DNA of 64,000 bases from positions 62,001-126,000 of the forward strand of contig NZ_JAEKJA010000009.1 in NCBI RefSeq assembly GCF_016411865.1, written 5' to 3'. The position numbers and the translations under genes are program-made. Positions 1 through 8,392 of this stretch are shown piece by piece (positions within the stretch are counted from its first letter, which is position 1; every line of letters starts with the position of its first letter). Origin of the DNA: Acuticoccus mangrovi. GTDB lineage: Bacteria > Pseudomonadota > Alphaproteobacteria > Rhizobiales > Amorphaceae. Below the pieces are notes generated by a model that made no database searches, had not been told where the DNA came from, and saw nothing but the letters and a program-made list of their open reading frames with translations.

Positions 1-2
1 CC

Positions 3-203
3 TCGGGCGGTCAGCGCCAGTTCGTGCCGACGCTGGCACGGGCGGCCGTGGCGGTGGGCGTCGCCGGGGTGTTCGTGGAGACCCATCAGGACCCCGACAA
101 CGCCCCCTCCGACGGCCCCAACATGCTGCCCCTCGACGCCATGGAGGCGTTTCTCGGGACGCTCATGGAGATCGACGCGATCGCCAAGAAGGCCGCGGCC
201 TGA
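3..203 (+). CDS. kdsA: 3-deoxy-8-phosphooctulonate synthase (KDO-8-P synthase), C-terminal part
   Basis: This is the last 66 codons of a gene whose start lies before the window; the frame opens at base 3 and ends in TGA. The translation has the family's C-terminal pattern: SGGQRQFVP, then [23 protein letters not shown], which compares with the E. coli end ([23 protein letters not shown]), given here only as family knowledge. The His and Asp of this loop belong to the active site and metal region. KdsA condenses phosphoenolpyruvate with arabinose-5-phosphate in the cytoplasm to make the KDO precursor of lipopolysaccharide. A hairpin follows the stop codon. Confidence 0.9.
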   Translation, partial: SGGQRQFVPTLARAAVAVGVAGVFVETHQDPDNAPSDGPNMLPLDAMEAFLGTLMEIDAIAKKAAA

Positions 204-217
204 GGCTGTCGCGCGGC

Positions 218-242
218 CCGGTCGGGGCTAGGTCCCGACCGG
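218..242. terminator. 9-bp perfect hairpin between convergent kdsA and sulfotransferase gene
   Basis: Bases 218-226 (CCGGTCGGG) pair perfectly with 234-242 (CCCGACCGG) around a 7-base loop. The hairpin spans the sulfotransferase stop codon (228-230) and follows the kdsA stop by 14 bases. There is no T tract on either strand, so it may be a weak bidirectional terminator or only a 3' stabilising hairpin. Confidence 0.4.
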
Positions 243-1058
243 CTCGTAGCCGTAGCGCTCCATGCCCGCGCGGCAGAGGAACTCGATCTCGGCGACGGCG
301 TCGGGTTCGAGCGACGTCTTCCAGCTGTCGATCTCGCCCTTGCGGAAGAAGTTGGGGCGAACGTCGAAGCTCGGGCTCGCTGGATCGGCGGACTTCTGGC
401 GAGAGGCGAGCTGCTTGGCGCTTGCCGACGATGACTTGCGGCGTGGCGAGGTGATGCCGAGCCAGGCGTGGATGCCGGCGAGCACGGCGTCCTTGTCGGC
501 GTGGAGATCCTCGTAGCGCACGACGCGGAGGGCGGGTCCGATGGTCGTTTCGAGGTGGTGGGTGCGCAAGAGGTTCAGCATCCACTCGCGGGCGATCTCG
601 GGGATCGGGCGATCGGCCCAGCTGCCCCAGTCCTCCTGCGCGGCGGCGAGCATGGAGGCGCAGACCGCCCGCGGATCGCGCACGATCACGAGGAAGTGGG
701 CCTCGGGAAAGAGCCGCAGGATCGTCGACGCCATCCGCAGGTTGGCGGGCGTCTTCTCCAGGACGACCTCGCACTTCGGCTTGGTGGCGGCGATGCGGTC
801 GAGCACCACGTGGGCGAGGGGGCGCAGGACCTCCGCATCCAAGGTGTCGGCGTCGATGTAGGCCTTGAGCCCGTCGGGGCCCGACGTCACGCTCTCTTCA
901 CCGAGATAGCGCCGCTCGATCTCGCCGACGTAGCGGTCGAACACGTGGCTTTCGCGCAAGGTTGCGACCTTCGGATGGGCGCCGAGCAGGATCTGCAGCC
1001 ACGTCGTTCCGCTGCGGGTCGAGCCCCCGAGGAAGGCGTAGCGCTTGACGTTGGTCAT
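228..1058 (-). CDS. PAPS-dependent sulfotransferase family protein
   Basis: A 276-aa protein of the sulfotransferase P-loop family, which moves sulfate from PAPS to a hydroxyl or amine acceptor. The 5'-phosphosulfate loop is at residues 10-20 (LGGSTRSGTTW) and the 3'-phosphate motif at about 125-136 (IVRDPRAVCASM). Both are well kept, so the enzyme should bind PAPS. The start is the ATG at 1056-1058, 26 bases after the stop of the TRAP large permease, on the same strand, so it is probably the last gene of the TRAP operon. The acceptor cannot be told from sequence. The C-terminal part after residue 240 is Ser/Lys rich and less conserved. Confidence 0.8.
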   Translation of the reverse strand: MTNVKRYAFLGGSTRSGTTWLQILLGAHPKVATLRESHVFDRYVGEIERRYLGEESVTSGPDGLKAYIDADTLDAEVLRPLAHVVLDRIAATKPKCEVVLEKTPANLRMASTILRLFPEAHFLVIVRDPRAVCASMLAAAQEDWGSWADRPIPEIAREWMLNLLRTHHLETTIGPALRVVRYEDLHADKDAVLAGIHAWLGITSPRRKSSSASAKQLASRQKSADPASPSFDVRPNFFRKGEIDSWKTSLEPDAVAEIEFLCRAGMERYGYEPVGT

Positions 1059-1084
1059 CTGTCGGCTCCGTTGATCGGATGAGG

Positions 1085-2386
1085 TCAGCCCATCAGGCTC
1101 GGCAGCCACAGGGCGAGGCCGGGGATCGCGAGGATCAGGGCGACGCGCACCACGTCGGCGAGAATGAAGGGGATCACGCCCTTGAAGATGGTGCCGACCG
1201 AGACGTCGGGAAGGACGGTCTTGAGGACGAACACGTTGAGCCCGACCGGCGGGGTGATGAGGCTGATTTCCGTCATCACCACCACGAGAATGCCGAACCA
1301 CACGAGATCGTAGCCGAGGCCCTCGACCATCGGGGCGAAGATCGGCACCGTCAGAAGCACCATCGACAGGCTCTCGAGCACCATGCCGAGCACCAGATAG
1401 ACGCCGAGGATGGCGACGAGGACGCCGAAGGGGGGCCAGTCCGCGGCGTCGGCGAGGCCGGTGAGGGCGGCCGGCAGGCCGGCGACGTTCACGTAGCTCG
1501 CGAACACCAGCGCGCCCGTCAGCACCGCGAACATCATGGTGGTGGTGGCGGCCGTCTCGGCGAGCGCCTCGGCGAAGCTGCGCAGCGTGAGGCGCCCCAT
1601 CACGAGGGCGATGAGGAAGGCACCGAACGCGCCGACGCCGGCCGCCTCGGTGGCGGTGAACACGCCGGCATAGATCCCGCCGATCACCAGGACGAAGAGG
1701 GCGAGCACGCCGCCGACGCCGCGCGTCGCGACGAGCTTCTGCCGCAGCGTGGTCTGCGGTCCGCGGGGGCCGGCGTCGGGGTCGATCATGCAGGTCACGC
1801 GCACCGCGGCCATGTAGCCGAGGACGCCGATGAGGCCGGGGATCACGCCGGCGATGAAGAGGGCGCCGATGTCCTGGCTGGTGGTGACGCCATACATCAC
1901 GAGGATCACCGACGGCGGGATCAGGATGCCGAGCGTGCCGCCCGCCGCGATGACGCCGGCGGCGAGGCTGTCGGAGGTGCCGTAGCGGCGCATCGACGGC
2001 AGGGCGACCTTGCCCATCGTCGCCGCCGTCGCGAGCGAGGAGCCGCAGACGGCGGAGAAGCCGCCGCAGGCGACCGCCGTCGCCATGGCGAGCCCGCCCC
2101 GCCGCGCCCCGAGCCAGGCGTGGCAGGCGCCGTAGAGCTTGTCGGAAAGGCCGGCGCGGGTCACGAGATTGCCCATCAGGATGAAGAGGGGCACCACCGA
2201 GAGGGTGTAGGAAAGGCCGGTGTCGAACAGCGTCTGGCCGACAATCGACATCGCCCCGCGCGGGCCGAGGAGGAGCACCAGCCCGACGGTGCCCACGAGC
2301 CCCATCCCGAACGCGATCGGCAGCCCCAACAGGATGAGGACGACGAGCGCGACGAGCCCCGGCACCCACGGCTCAAGACCCATCAT
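1085..2386 (-). CDS. dctM: TRAP transporter large permease (DctM type)
   Basis: A 433-aa, very hydrophobic protein with about 12 membrane segments, the usual size for the DctM ion-coupled permease of tripartite ATP-independent periplasmic transporters. Family patterns visible include the N-terminal GLPIAFGMGLVG segment, the SxLATAATMGK region and GGTLGILIPPSVILVMYG. It works with the small permease just upstream (82-base gap) and the binding protein at 2993-4006. Two adjacent ATG codons (2384-2386 and 2381-2383) could start it; the first is given. The transporter would use a sodium or proton gradient to import an organic acid or similar solute; the substrate is unknown. Confidence 0.9.
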   Translation of the reverse strand: MMGLEPWVPGLVALVVLILLGLPIAFGMGLVGTVGLVLLLGPRGAMSIVGQTLFDTGLSYTLSVVPLFILMGNLVTRAGLSDKLYGACHAWLGARRGGLAMATAVACGGFSAVCGSSLATAATMGKVALPSMRRYGTSDSLAAGVIAAGGTLGILIPPSVILVMYGVTTSQDIGALFIAGVIPGLIGVLGYMAAVRVTCMIDPDAGPRGPQTTLRQKLVATRGVGGVLALFVLVIGGIYAGVFTATEAAGVGAFGAFLIALVMGRLTLRSFAEALAETAATTTMMFAVLTGALVFASYVNVAGLPAALTGLADAADWPPFGVLVAILGVYLVLGMVLESLSMVLLTVPIFAPMVEGLGYDLVWFGILVVVMTEISLITPPVGLNVFVLKTVLPDVSVGTIFKGVIPFILADVVRVALILAIPGLALWLPSLMG

Positions 2387-2468
2387 CGGCGACCCTTTCG
2401 CGCGGGGTGGCGAGAGCGTGCGTCGGTCGCGCCGGCGCGACGTCGCGTGGCGTAAGCGAGGAAAGCCG

Positions 2469-2972
2469 TCATATGTCGTCGTGCGGGATCTCGGGGGTCG
2501 GGGAGAGGGCGCCCCGACATCCCTGCACCAGACGCGCCACCGCGACGATCGAGGAGACGGCCGAGAGCGCGGCGAGGGCGAAGGCGACCGGCGCCAGCGG
2601 AATGCCGAGGAGCACGGTGGCATCACCGTAGCGGGAGAGAGCCGCGCCGCGCTGATAGAGGAGCCAAGCCGCCCCGGCGAGGAGGAGGGTGACGAGCACC
2701 TCCGCCGCGCGCTCCAGGACGAAGCGCATCCCGCCCGGCATCCCGTCGAGGGCGAGGCGCACCTGGACGTGCTCGCCCCGCCCGGTGACGAGCGGCAGTC
2801 CGGCGAACACCACCAGAGCCAGCATGATCTCCGTCGCCTCGAATGCCCCCGGCACCGGCGCGGAGAACACGTAGCGGCCGATCACGTCGACGACGGTGAG
2901 GAGCATCATCGCCATGAGGAGCGCCCCCGCGATGGCGGTCAACAGCGCGGAGGCGAGGGTGGCGGGTCGCAT
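2469..2972 (-). CDS. dctQ: TRAP transporter small permease (DctQ type)
   Basis: A 167-aa membrane protein with four predicted helices (about 6-30, 42-62, 85-105 and 122-145). It has the DctQ pattern in which a polar segment (GRYVFSAPVPGAFEATE) follows helix 1. It lies between the binding-protein gene (20 bases upstream) and the large permease gene, all on the minus strand, which fits a dctP-dctQ-dctM operon. The ATG at 2970-2972 opens directly before the first membrane helix. DctQ is needed for DctM function but does not itself identify the substrate. Confidence 0.87.
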   Translation of the reverse strand: MRPATLASALLTAIAGALLMAMMLLTVVDVIGRYVFSAPVPGAFEATEIMLALVVFAGLPLVTGRGEHVQVRLALDGMPGGMRFVLERAAEVLVTLLLAGAAWLLYQRGAALSRYGDATVLLGIPLAPVAFALAALSAVSSIVAVARLVQGCRGALSPTPEIPHDDI

Positions 2973-2992
2973 GGCGGCGGGACGACGTCGGC

Positions 2993-4006
2993 TCAGTTGC
3001 CGGCTTCGTCGTGCAGCATCTTCAGCGCGGCGACGCCGTCGACGCCCTTCGCCGCCGCGGCGTCGATGAACACCGCCTCGATCCCGGCGAGCGCGCCGTG
3101 GAGCTCCTCCACCATCGCCTCGTCGGCCGCGGTGACCGTCATGCCGGCCTCGGCCATCGTCTTGCGGCCGGCCGCGTCGGCGGCGTCCCACGCCTTGCCC
3201 GCCCGCTCGGCGAGGGCGACGCCGGACACGCCGTCGATCGCCTTCTTGTCCTCGTCGGAGAGGCCATTCCAGGTGTCCTCGTTCATGATCATGAAGAACG
3301 AGGTGTTATAGAGCCCGCCCGGCACCTCGGTGCCGTACTTCAGCACCGTGTCGATCTTGAAGAAGGGCACCGACTCGGGCGGAAACAGGATGCCGTCGGC
3401 GACGCCGTTCGACAGGATCTCGTAGACCTGCGGCGAGGGCGCCGACACCGGCACGATGCCGAGCTTGTCCGCCACCATGTTGGCGAGGCCGCCGCCGACG
3501 CGCATCTTCTTGCCGGAGAGGTCGGCGACGTCCTTGACGGGGTCCTTCACGGTGTAGATCTCGCCGGGCCCGTGGGTCCACACGGCGAGCAGCTTCACCC
3601 CCTCGTGCTCGTTCGCCTTGGCGAGATACTTGTCGTAGACCTTCTGGTAGGCGACCGAGAGGGTCTCGGAGCTGTCCGACAGGAAGGGCAGCTCGGCGAT
3701 GGTCGTGAGGGCGAAGCGGTTCGGCGTGTAGCCGTGCACGCCGTAGCCGATGTCGGCGGCACCGTCGCGGATGAGGTCGTATTGCGCCGGCGGCTTGCCG
3801 ATCGGGGCGGCCATCACCTCCACCGTCACGCGCCCGTCCGTCGCCTCCTTCACGGCCTCCCCCCAGGGGATCACGATATCCTTCACGATCGGATGGCTCG
3901 GCGGCAGCCAGTTGGACACCGTCAACGTCGTCTGGCCGAGCGCCGGCGCGCTGAAGCCGGCGAGGGCGGTGATGGCCACGAGGGAAAGCGCGCGGAGTGA
4001 CGTCAT
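2993..4006 (-). CDS. dctP: TRAP transporter substrate-binding protein (DctP family)
   Basis: A periplasmic solute-binding protein of 337 aa. A Sec signal peptide covers about residues 1-25 (hydrophobic stretch, then APALGQT). The body has DctP-family blocks: TLTVSNWLPPSHP at the start of the mature chain and KKMRVGGG, which holds the Arg that binds the carboxylate in this family. The ATG at 4004-4006 is preferred because an AAGAGG Shine-Dalgarno (4016-4021) lies 9 bases before it. The ATG at 4013-4015 would have no space after that motif. First gene of the TRAP operon; divergent from hemH across 172 bases. Confidence 0.88.
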   Translation of the reverse strand: MTSLRALSLVAITALAGFSAPALGQTTLTVSNWLPPSHPIVKDIVIPWGEAVKEATDGRVTVEVMAAPIGKPPAQYDLIRDGAADIGYGVHGYTPNRFALTTIAELPFLSDSSETLSVAYQKVYDKYLAKANEHEGVKLLAVWTHGPGEIYTVKDPVKDVADLSGKKMRVGGGLANMVADKLGIVPVSAPSPQVYEILSNGVADGILFPPESVPFFKIDTVLKYGTEVPGGLYNTSFFMIMNEDTWNGLSDEDKKAIDGVSGVALAERAGKAWDAADAAGRKTMAEAGMTVTAADEAMVEELHGALAGIEAVFIDAAAAKGVDGVAALKMLHDEAGN

Positions 4007-4178
4007 GGGAATCATCCTCTTATGGGCCGGGTGGCCGGCATCATTCTCGGCAGATTAGGCGTCAAGCCGAGGCCCTGTCGACGGGTGGCATATTTTGCGC
4101 CAACCGCCCCGGCGCGGATGGCCGCATCGGGCTTTATCGCCCCTCGAATCTCGCGGGCGCATTGCTATCTTGCCTCTT

Positions 4179-5282
4179 ATGGACACGATCAGCACCACCG
4201 GTACCGCCGACATCGGCACGACTTCTCCGCTCGACGACCGGCGACCCTTCGCGGGGCGTCCGGGGGCCCTCCCGGCCGATCATCCGCCGGTCGCCTTCGG
4301 GCGCATCGGCGTGCTGCTCGTCAATCTCGGCACGCCGGAGGGCACCGACTATTGGTCGATGCGCCGCTATCTCAAGGAGTTCCTGTCCGACCGGCGCGTC
4401 ATCGAGGTGCCGCGCGCCATCTGGTGGCCGCTCCTCAACCTGGTGATCCTGTCGCGGCGGCCGCAAGCCTCGGGCAAGGCGTACGCGGCGATCTGGAACC
4501 ATGAGCTCGACGAGGCGCCGCTGCGCACGATCACCCGCAGCCAGGCCGAGAAGCTCGCCGCGAGCCTCGCCGCCGAGCCGCGCATCGAGGTGGACTGGGC
4601 GATGCGCTACGGCATGCCCGCGATCGGCGACCGCCTCAAGCGGCTGCAGCAGAAGGGGTGCGAGCGCATTCTCGTGGTGCCGCTCTATCCGCAATACGCG
4701 GCCGCCACCACGGCCACGGTGAACGACGTCGCCTTCGATGCCCTCAAGGCGATGCGCTGGCAGCCCGCCGTGCGCACGCTGCCGCAATATTGCGACGACC
4801 CCGTCTATATCGACGCCCTCGCCAACTCGTTGGAGGCGCATCTCGCCGGTCTCGACTTCGAGCCGGAGATGGTGCTCGCGTCCTTCCACGGCGTGCCGCT
4901 CGAGTATCTTCAGAAGGGCGATCCCTATCACTGCCAGTGCCACAAGACGGCGCGGCTCCTGCGCGATCGCCTCGGCTGGCCGCAAGAGCGGCTGAAGGTG
5001 ACCTTCCAGTCCCGCTTCGGCCGCGCCGAATGGCTGAAGCCCTACACCGACGAGACGGTGAAGGCGCTCGCCCGCTCCGGGGTCAAGCGTCTGGCGGTGA
5101 TGACGCCCGGCTTCGTCGCCGACTGCCTGGAGACGATCGAGGAGATCGGCGTGGAGAATGCCGGCTACTTCATGGCGGAGGGGGGCGAGCACTTCTCCGC
5201 CGTTCCGTGCCTCAACGACAGCGCGGAGGGGATGCGCGTGATCGAGCACGTCGTCCGCCGCGAGCTGATGGGCTGGGTCTGA
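4179..5282 (+). CDS. hemH: ferrochelatase
   Basis: 367 aa. Catalyses insertion of Fe2+ into protoporphyrin IX, the last step of protohaem synthesis, at the cytoplasmic face of the membrane. Typical blocks are GVLLVNLGTPEGTD near residue 45, the metal-channel histidine motif SFHGVPLEYL near residue 233, and the C-terminal MTPGFVADCLETIEEIG block. A CHCQC-like cluster follows the catalytic His (YHCQCHKT), as in many alphaproteobacterial enzymes. The ATG at 4179 gives an N-terminal extension of about 40 residues before the conserved core, longer than usual, so a later start is possible. A RidA-family gene follows 74 bases downstream. Confidence 0.93.
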   Translation: MDTISTTGTADIGTTSPLDDRRPFAGRPGALPADHPPVAFGRIGVLLVNLGTPEGTDYWSMRRYLKEFLSDRRVIEVPRAIWWPLLNLVILSRRPQASGKAYAAIWNHELDEAPLRTITRSQAEKLAASLAAEPRIEVDWAMRYGMPAIGDRLKRLQQKGCERILVVPLYPQYAAATTATVNDVAFDALKAMRWQPAVRTLPQYCDDPVYIDALANSLEAHLAGLDFEPEMVLASFHGVPLEYLQKGDPYHCQCHKTARLLRDRLGWPQERLKVTFQSRFGRAEWLKPYTDETVKALARSGVKRLAVMTPGFVADCLETIEEIGVENAGYFMAEGGEHFSAVPCLNDSAEGMRVIEHVVRRELMGWV

Positions 5283-5356
5283 GGCTTGCGGCGGCCGGTG
5301 GGGACGACGCATCCTCCCCGCCCGACCGAGGAGCTCCGCAGGAGTATGAAGCGACC

Positions 5357-5746
5357 ATGTTGAGCATCGAGCATCTGATGATCGGCGGTGCGCCGCGCCC
5401 CGTCGCCCCGTTCAGCCACGCCGTGCGGGCGGGGGACTTTCTATTCGTCACCGGCCAGATGCCGACCGACCCGGTCACCCACGAGGTGGTGGGCGAGGAC
5501 GTGGAGACGCAGACGCGGCAGGTGATGGCGAACCTTTCCACCGTGCTCGCCGGTGCCGGCACCACGCTGAGCCGCACGGTGTTCGCGCGGGTCTATCTGA
5601 CCGAGTTCCAGCGCGACTATGCGGCGATGAACGCGCTGTGGGAGACCTATTTCGAGGTCGGCAAGCGGCCGGCGCGCACCTGCGTCGGCGTGACCGGCCT
5701 CGCTGTCGGCGCGCTGGTGGAAATCGACCTGGTAGTGGCCCTCTAG
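5357..5746 (+). CDS. RidA/YjgF/UK114 family protein
   Basis: 129 aa, the normal length of RidA-family proteins, which hydrolyse reactive enamine/imine intermediates made by PLP enzymes. The family Arg that binds the substrate carboxylate is in the KRPARTCVGV block (about 102-111), and the chain ends in the characteristic VEIDLVVAL strand. The start is the ATG at 5357; an AGGAG motif lies 12 bases before it. The setting is suggestive: two PLP-dependent transaminases lie immediately downstream, and RidA-type deaminases commonly protect such enzymes. Whether this is canonical RidA or a paralogue cannot be settled here. Confidence 0.88.
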   Translation: MLSIEHLMIGGAPRPVAPFSHAVRAGDFLFVTGQMPTDPVTHEVVGEDVETQTRQVMANLSTVLAGAGTTLSRTVFARVYLTEFQRDYAAMNALWETYFEVGKRPARTCVGVTGLAVGALVEIDLVVAL

Positions 5747-5748
5747 GC

Positions 5749-5768
5749 GGGGAGGGGAGATCCTCCCC
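5749..5768. terminator. short hairpin between convergent RidA and transaminase genes
   Basis: GGGGAGG (5749-5755) pairs with CCTCCCC (5762-5768) around a 6-base loop, inside the 29-base gap between two convergent genes. A bidirectional terminator is plausible, but there is no T tract. Confidence 0.4.
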
Positions 5769-5775
5769 CCGGGCG

Positions 5776-6723
5776 CTAGCGGGCGGCGAGGCCGCGGACC
5801 GGCTCCGACCACGCCGGGTCGCCGTGCTTGTCCCAATAAAGGGCCGCGAGGCGGGCGGTGTGGGGGCCGGGGCGGCCGTCGCCGACCGGGCGGCCGTCGA
5901 TGCTCACCACCGGGATGATGCCGCCGGCGGTGGAGGTGATCATGACCTCTTCGGCGCCGAGAAGGTCGTCCTCGCTCATCGCCCCGGCGGCGACCGCCAC
6001 GTTCAGCTCGGCGCAGAGGTCGATCACCGTACCGCGGGTGATGCCTTCGAGCACGTTGTCGGCCGGCGTCGACCAGACACCGTCGCGGTAGGCGAAGACG
6101 TTGAAGCCCGGCCCCTCGGCGATGTTCCCCTCGGGGTCCTTCAGCACCACGGTATCGGCGCCGCCGTCGAGCGCCTCCATCAGCGCCATGTCGAGGTCGA
6201 GCCAGTGATAATTCTTGGCGCGCTGGTCGAGCGCGCGGCGTGAGATGCGCTCGGTGTTGCGGGCGATCGCCATGGCGAGCCCGGCCGCGCGCTTGTCCGC
6301 GTCGGCGAGCCACACATAGGGGATCGCGTAGGCGTAGAGCGTGTTGGTCGAGGCGCGCGGATCACGCCGCGCCGCCGGGTTGGGGCGCCCCCGCGTGCAG
6401 GTCATCGACACGTAGGCGTCCGAAAGCCCGGTGCGCGCCACGAGTTCGTGGAGGACGACCGCCAGCGCCTCCCGCTCGAGGGGCGGTGTCAGGCGCAGCC
6501 GGGCGCAGCTCGCGTAGAAGCGGTCGAGGTGCTTGTCGAGGCGGAAGAAGCGGCCTTGCCAGACGCCGACGACGTCATAGGTGCAGTCGGAACGGGTGAC
6601 GCCGTAGTCGAGCACGGAGATCTTGGCCTCGGCGATCGGGCAAAACGCACCGTCGACATACGCGGCGCCGTCTGCCATCACCGGGTCCGGCGACGTGTAG
6701 ACCAGGGGGTCGGCGAGATCCAT
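5776..6723 (-). CDS. fold-type IV PLP aminotransferase, (R)-amine transaminase-like
   Basis: 315 aa, class IV (BCAT/DAAT fold). The catalytic Lys is K170 (RAKNYHW), and the phosphate-binding Glu region is EGPGFNVF (203-210). Several stretches look more like fungal (R)-selective amine transaminases than like branched-chain enzymes: SDCTYDVVGVWQGRFFRLD (45-63), TAGGIIPV, and the C-terminal DGRPGPHTARL...YWDKHGDPAWSEPV. Such enzymes move an amino group between pyruvate and a primary amine. This assignment comes from memory of family motifs, so a D-amino-acid or branched-chain aminotransferase remains possible. Divergent from a class III transaminase, with an inverted repeat between them. Confidence 0.8.
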   Translation of the reverse strand: MDLADPLVYTSPDPVMADGAAYVDGAFCPIAEAKISVLDYGVTRSDCTYDVVGVWQGRFFRLDKHLDRFYASCARLRLTPPLEREALAVVLHELVARTGLSDAYVSMTCTRGRPNPAARRDPRASTNTLYAYAIPYVWLADADKRAAGLAMAIARNTERISRRALDQRAKNYHWLDLDMALMEALDGGADTVVLKDPEGNIAEGPGFNVFAYRDGVWSTPADNVLEGITRGTVIDLCAELNVAVAAGAMSEDDLLGAEEVMITSTAGGIIPVVSIDGRPVGDGRPGPHTARLAALYWDKHGDPAWSEPVRGLAAR

Positions 6724-6768
6724 CGACAGTCTCCGTTGTCCAAACCATCCGCAGAGGGTCCTAGTGAC

Positions 6769-6789
6769 GCCATTCTATGCGGCAATGGC
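6769..6789. promoter_or_regulatory. inverted repeat in the divergent transaminase promoter region
   Basis: GCCATT (6769-6774) and AATGGC (6784-6789) form a perfect inverted repeat with a 9-base spacer, 46 bases before the class IV gene start. It is a candidate regulator site shared by the two divergent transaminase genes; no regulator gene lies next to them. Confidence 0.35.
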
Positions 6790-6935
6790 AACTATTTGCG
6801 CGGCCGACGGGTCGCACTTTGGGGCCGAAGCGTCCAACCTGGAGGGCAACGCCGCTCGTTGGTTGGGGCAGCCCGCCCCTCGTCGCCGTCGCCGCCCCGG
6901 CTCCAAGGCGCGACCCGCTCGATAAGGAGAGGCCA

Positions 6936-8327
6936 TTGAACGCCAACTCACCCGCCGCACGCGATGTGCGCCATGTTCTGCACGGCTACGTGGAACTGAA
7001 GGCCCAGCGCGAGAGCCTGCCCACCGTCATCACCGCCGGTGAGGGCATCTACGTGAAGGACGAGAACGGGACGCCCTACATCGAGGCGGCGAGCGGCATG
7101 TGGTGCACCTCGCTGGGCTTTGGCGAGGAGGAGCTGGTCGAGGCTGCCGCCGAGCAGATGCGCAAGCTCCCCTACTACCACACGGTGGGCTACAAGTCGG
7201 TCAACCCCGCCATCGATCTCGCCGAGAAGCTGGCCGAGATGGCGCCCATCAAGGATGCCCGCGTCTATTTCGCCCTCTCCGGGTCGGAGGCGAACGACGC
7301 GCTGGTGAAGTTCATCCGCTACTACAACAACGCCGTGGGGCGGCCGCAGAAGAAGAAGTTCATCGCCCGCCACAACGGCTATCACGGCGCGACGGTCGCG
7401 ACGACGAGCCTGACGGGCATCCCGATCAACCACGTGGCGTTCGATCTGCCGCTGCCGGGCTTCCTCCACACCACCGATCCCCACTATCTCCACCACGCCC
7501 ACGCCGGCGAAACGCGCGAGGCGTTTGCCGAGCGTCTCGCCCGCGAGCTCGACGAGATGATCGAGAAGGAGGGGCCGGACACCGTCGCCGCCTTCATGGC
7601 CGAGCCGATCACCGGTGCGGGCGGCGTCATCATTCCGCCCGAGCCCTACTACGAGAAGGTGCAGGAGGTGCTGAAGAAGCACGACGTGCTCTTCCTCGAC
7701 GACGAGGTGGTGAACGGCATCTGGCGCACCGGCAAACTGTGGGGCGCCGAAACGATGGGGATCGCCCCCGACACGATGACGGTGGCGAAGGGTCTCACCT
7801 CCGCCTATCAGCCGCTGTCGGCGCTGATCCTGTCCGACGAGATCTATCGCGGCATGGAGAAGGGCTCGCTCGGCGTGGGCTTCTTCGCCCACGGGCAGAC
7901 CTACTCGGGCCACCCGGTCTCCTGCGCTGTGGCGCTCAAGGTGCTCGAGATCATCGAGACGCGCGACATCGGCGGCCATGTGGGGCGCGTGTCGCCCACC
8001 TTCGCGCGCCGTCTCCAGAAGCTCGGCGAGCACCCGCTCGTCGGCGACGTGCGCTGCAAGGGCCTCATCGGCGCCGTCGAGTTCGTCGCCGACAAGAAGA
8101 CCGGGCGCCTGTTCGATCCGAGCGGCGTCGTCGCACGCCGCATCAAGGAGCGCGCGGAGTCGGCCTACAAGCTGATCACGCGCAACGTGCCGAGCGGCGA
8201 TTCGATCGCCTTCTCGCCGCCGCTCATCATCACCGAGAGCGAGATCGACGAGGTGTTTGACCGCTTCGAGAAGGCGGTGAACGACGTGATGGGCGAGCTC
8301 GCCCGCGAAGGCGCTATCGCCGCCTGA
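6936..8327 (+). CDS. class III (omega-type) PLP aminotransferase
   Basis: 463 aa, fold-type I, class III aminotransferase. The PLP lysine is K285 (TVAKGLTSAYQP) and the PLP-ring Asp is in LFLDDEVVNG (253-260). A GSEAN phosphate-binding motif lies at 116-120. The family moves amino groups from omega-amino acids or amines to pyruvate or 2-oxo acids; the substrate here is unknown. The start is judged to be TTG at 6936, because AAGGAG (6924-6929) sits 6 bases before it and no ATG fits as well. An upstream in-frame start would add about 50 unusual residues. It is divergent from the class IV enzyme. Confidence 0.88.
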   Translation: MNANSPAARDVRHVLHGYVELKAQRESLPTVITAGEGIYVKDENGTPYIEAASGMWCTSLGFGEEELVEAAAEQMRKLPYYHTVGYKSVNPAIDLAEKLAEMAPIKDARVYFALSGSEANDALVKFIRYYNNAVGRPQKKKFIARHNGYHGATVATTSLTGIPINHVAFDLPLPGFLHTTDPHYLHHAHAGETREAFAERLARELDEMIEKEGPDTVAAFMAEPITGAGGVIIPPEPYYEKVQEVLKKHDVLFLDDEVVNGIWRTGKLWGAETMGIAPDTMTVAKGLTSAYQPLSALILSDEIYRGMEKGSLGVGFFAHGQTYSGHPVSCAVALKVLEIIETRDIGGHVGRVSPTFARRLQKLGEHPLVGDVRCKGLIGAVEFVADKKTGRLFDPSGVVARRIKERAESAYKLITRNVPSGDSIAFSPPLIITESEIDEVFDRFEKAVNDVMGELAREGAIAA

Positions 8328-8338
8328 CAGAGCTGCAC

Positions 8339-8361
8339 AGGGCGAGGCGGCGCCTCGCCCT
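8339..8361 (+). terminator. 10-bp perfect hairpin after the class III transaminase
   Basis: AGGGCGAGGC (8339-8348) pairs perfectly with GCCTCGCCCT (8352-8361) around a 3-base loop, 12 bases after the stop codon and before the convergent dehydrogenase gene. There is no T tract; GC-rich genomes often have such hairpins at gene ends. Confidence 0.5.
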
Positions 8362-8392
8362 GACGCCTTCGCAGGCCCGGGAGCGACGGTCG

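Noticed and set aside
1079-2455. Long plus-strand open frame rich in His, Glu, Asp and Arg opposite dctM
   Set aside because: It is the GC-rich antisense shadow of dctM: biased composition, no ribosome site, no family pattern.
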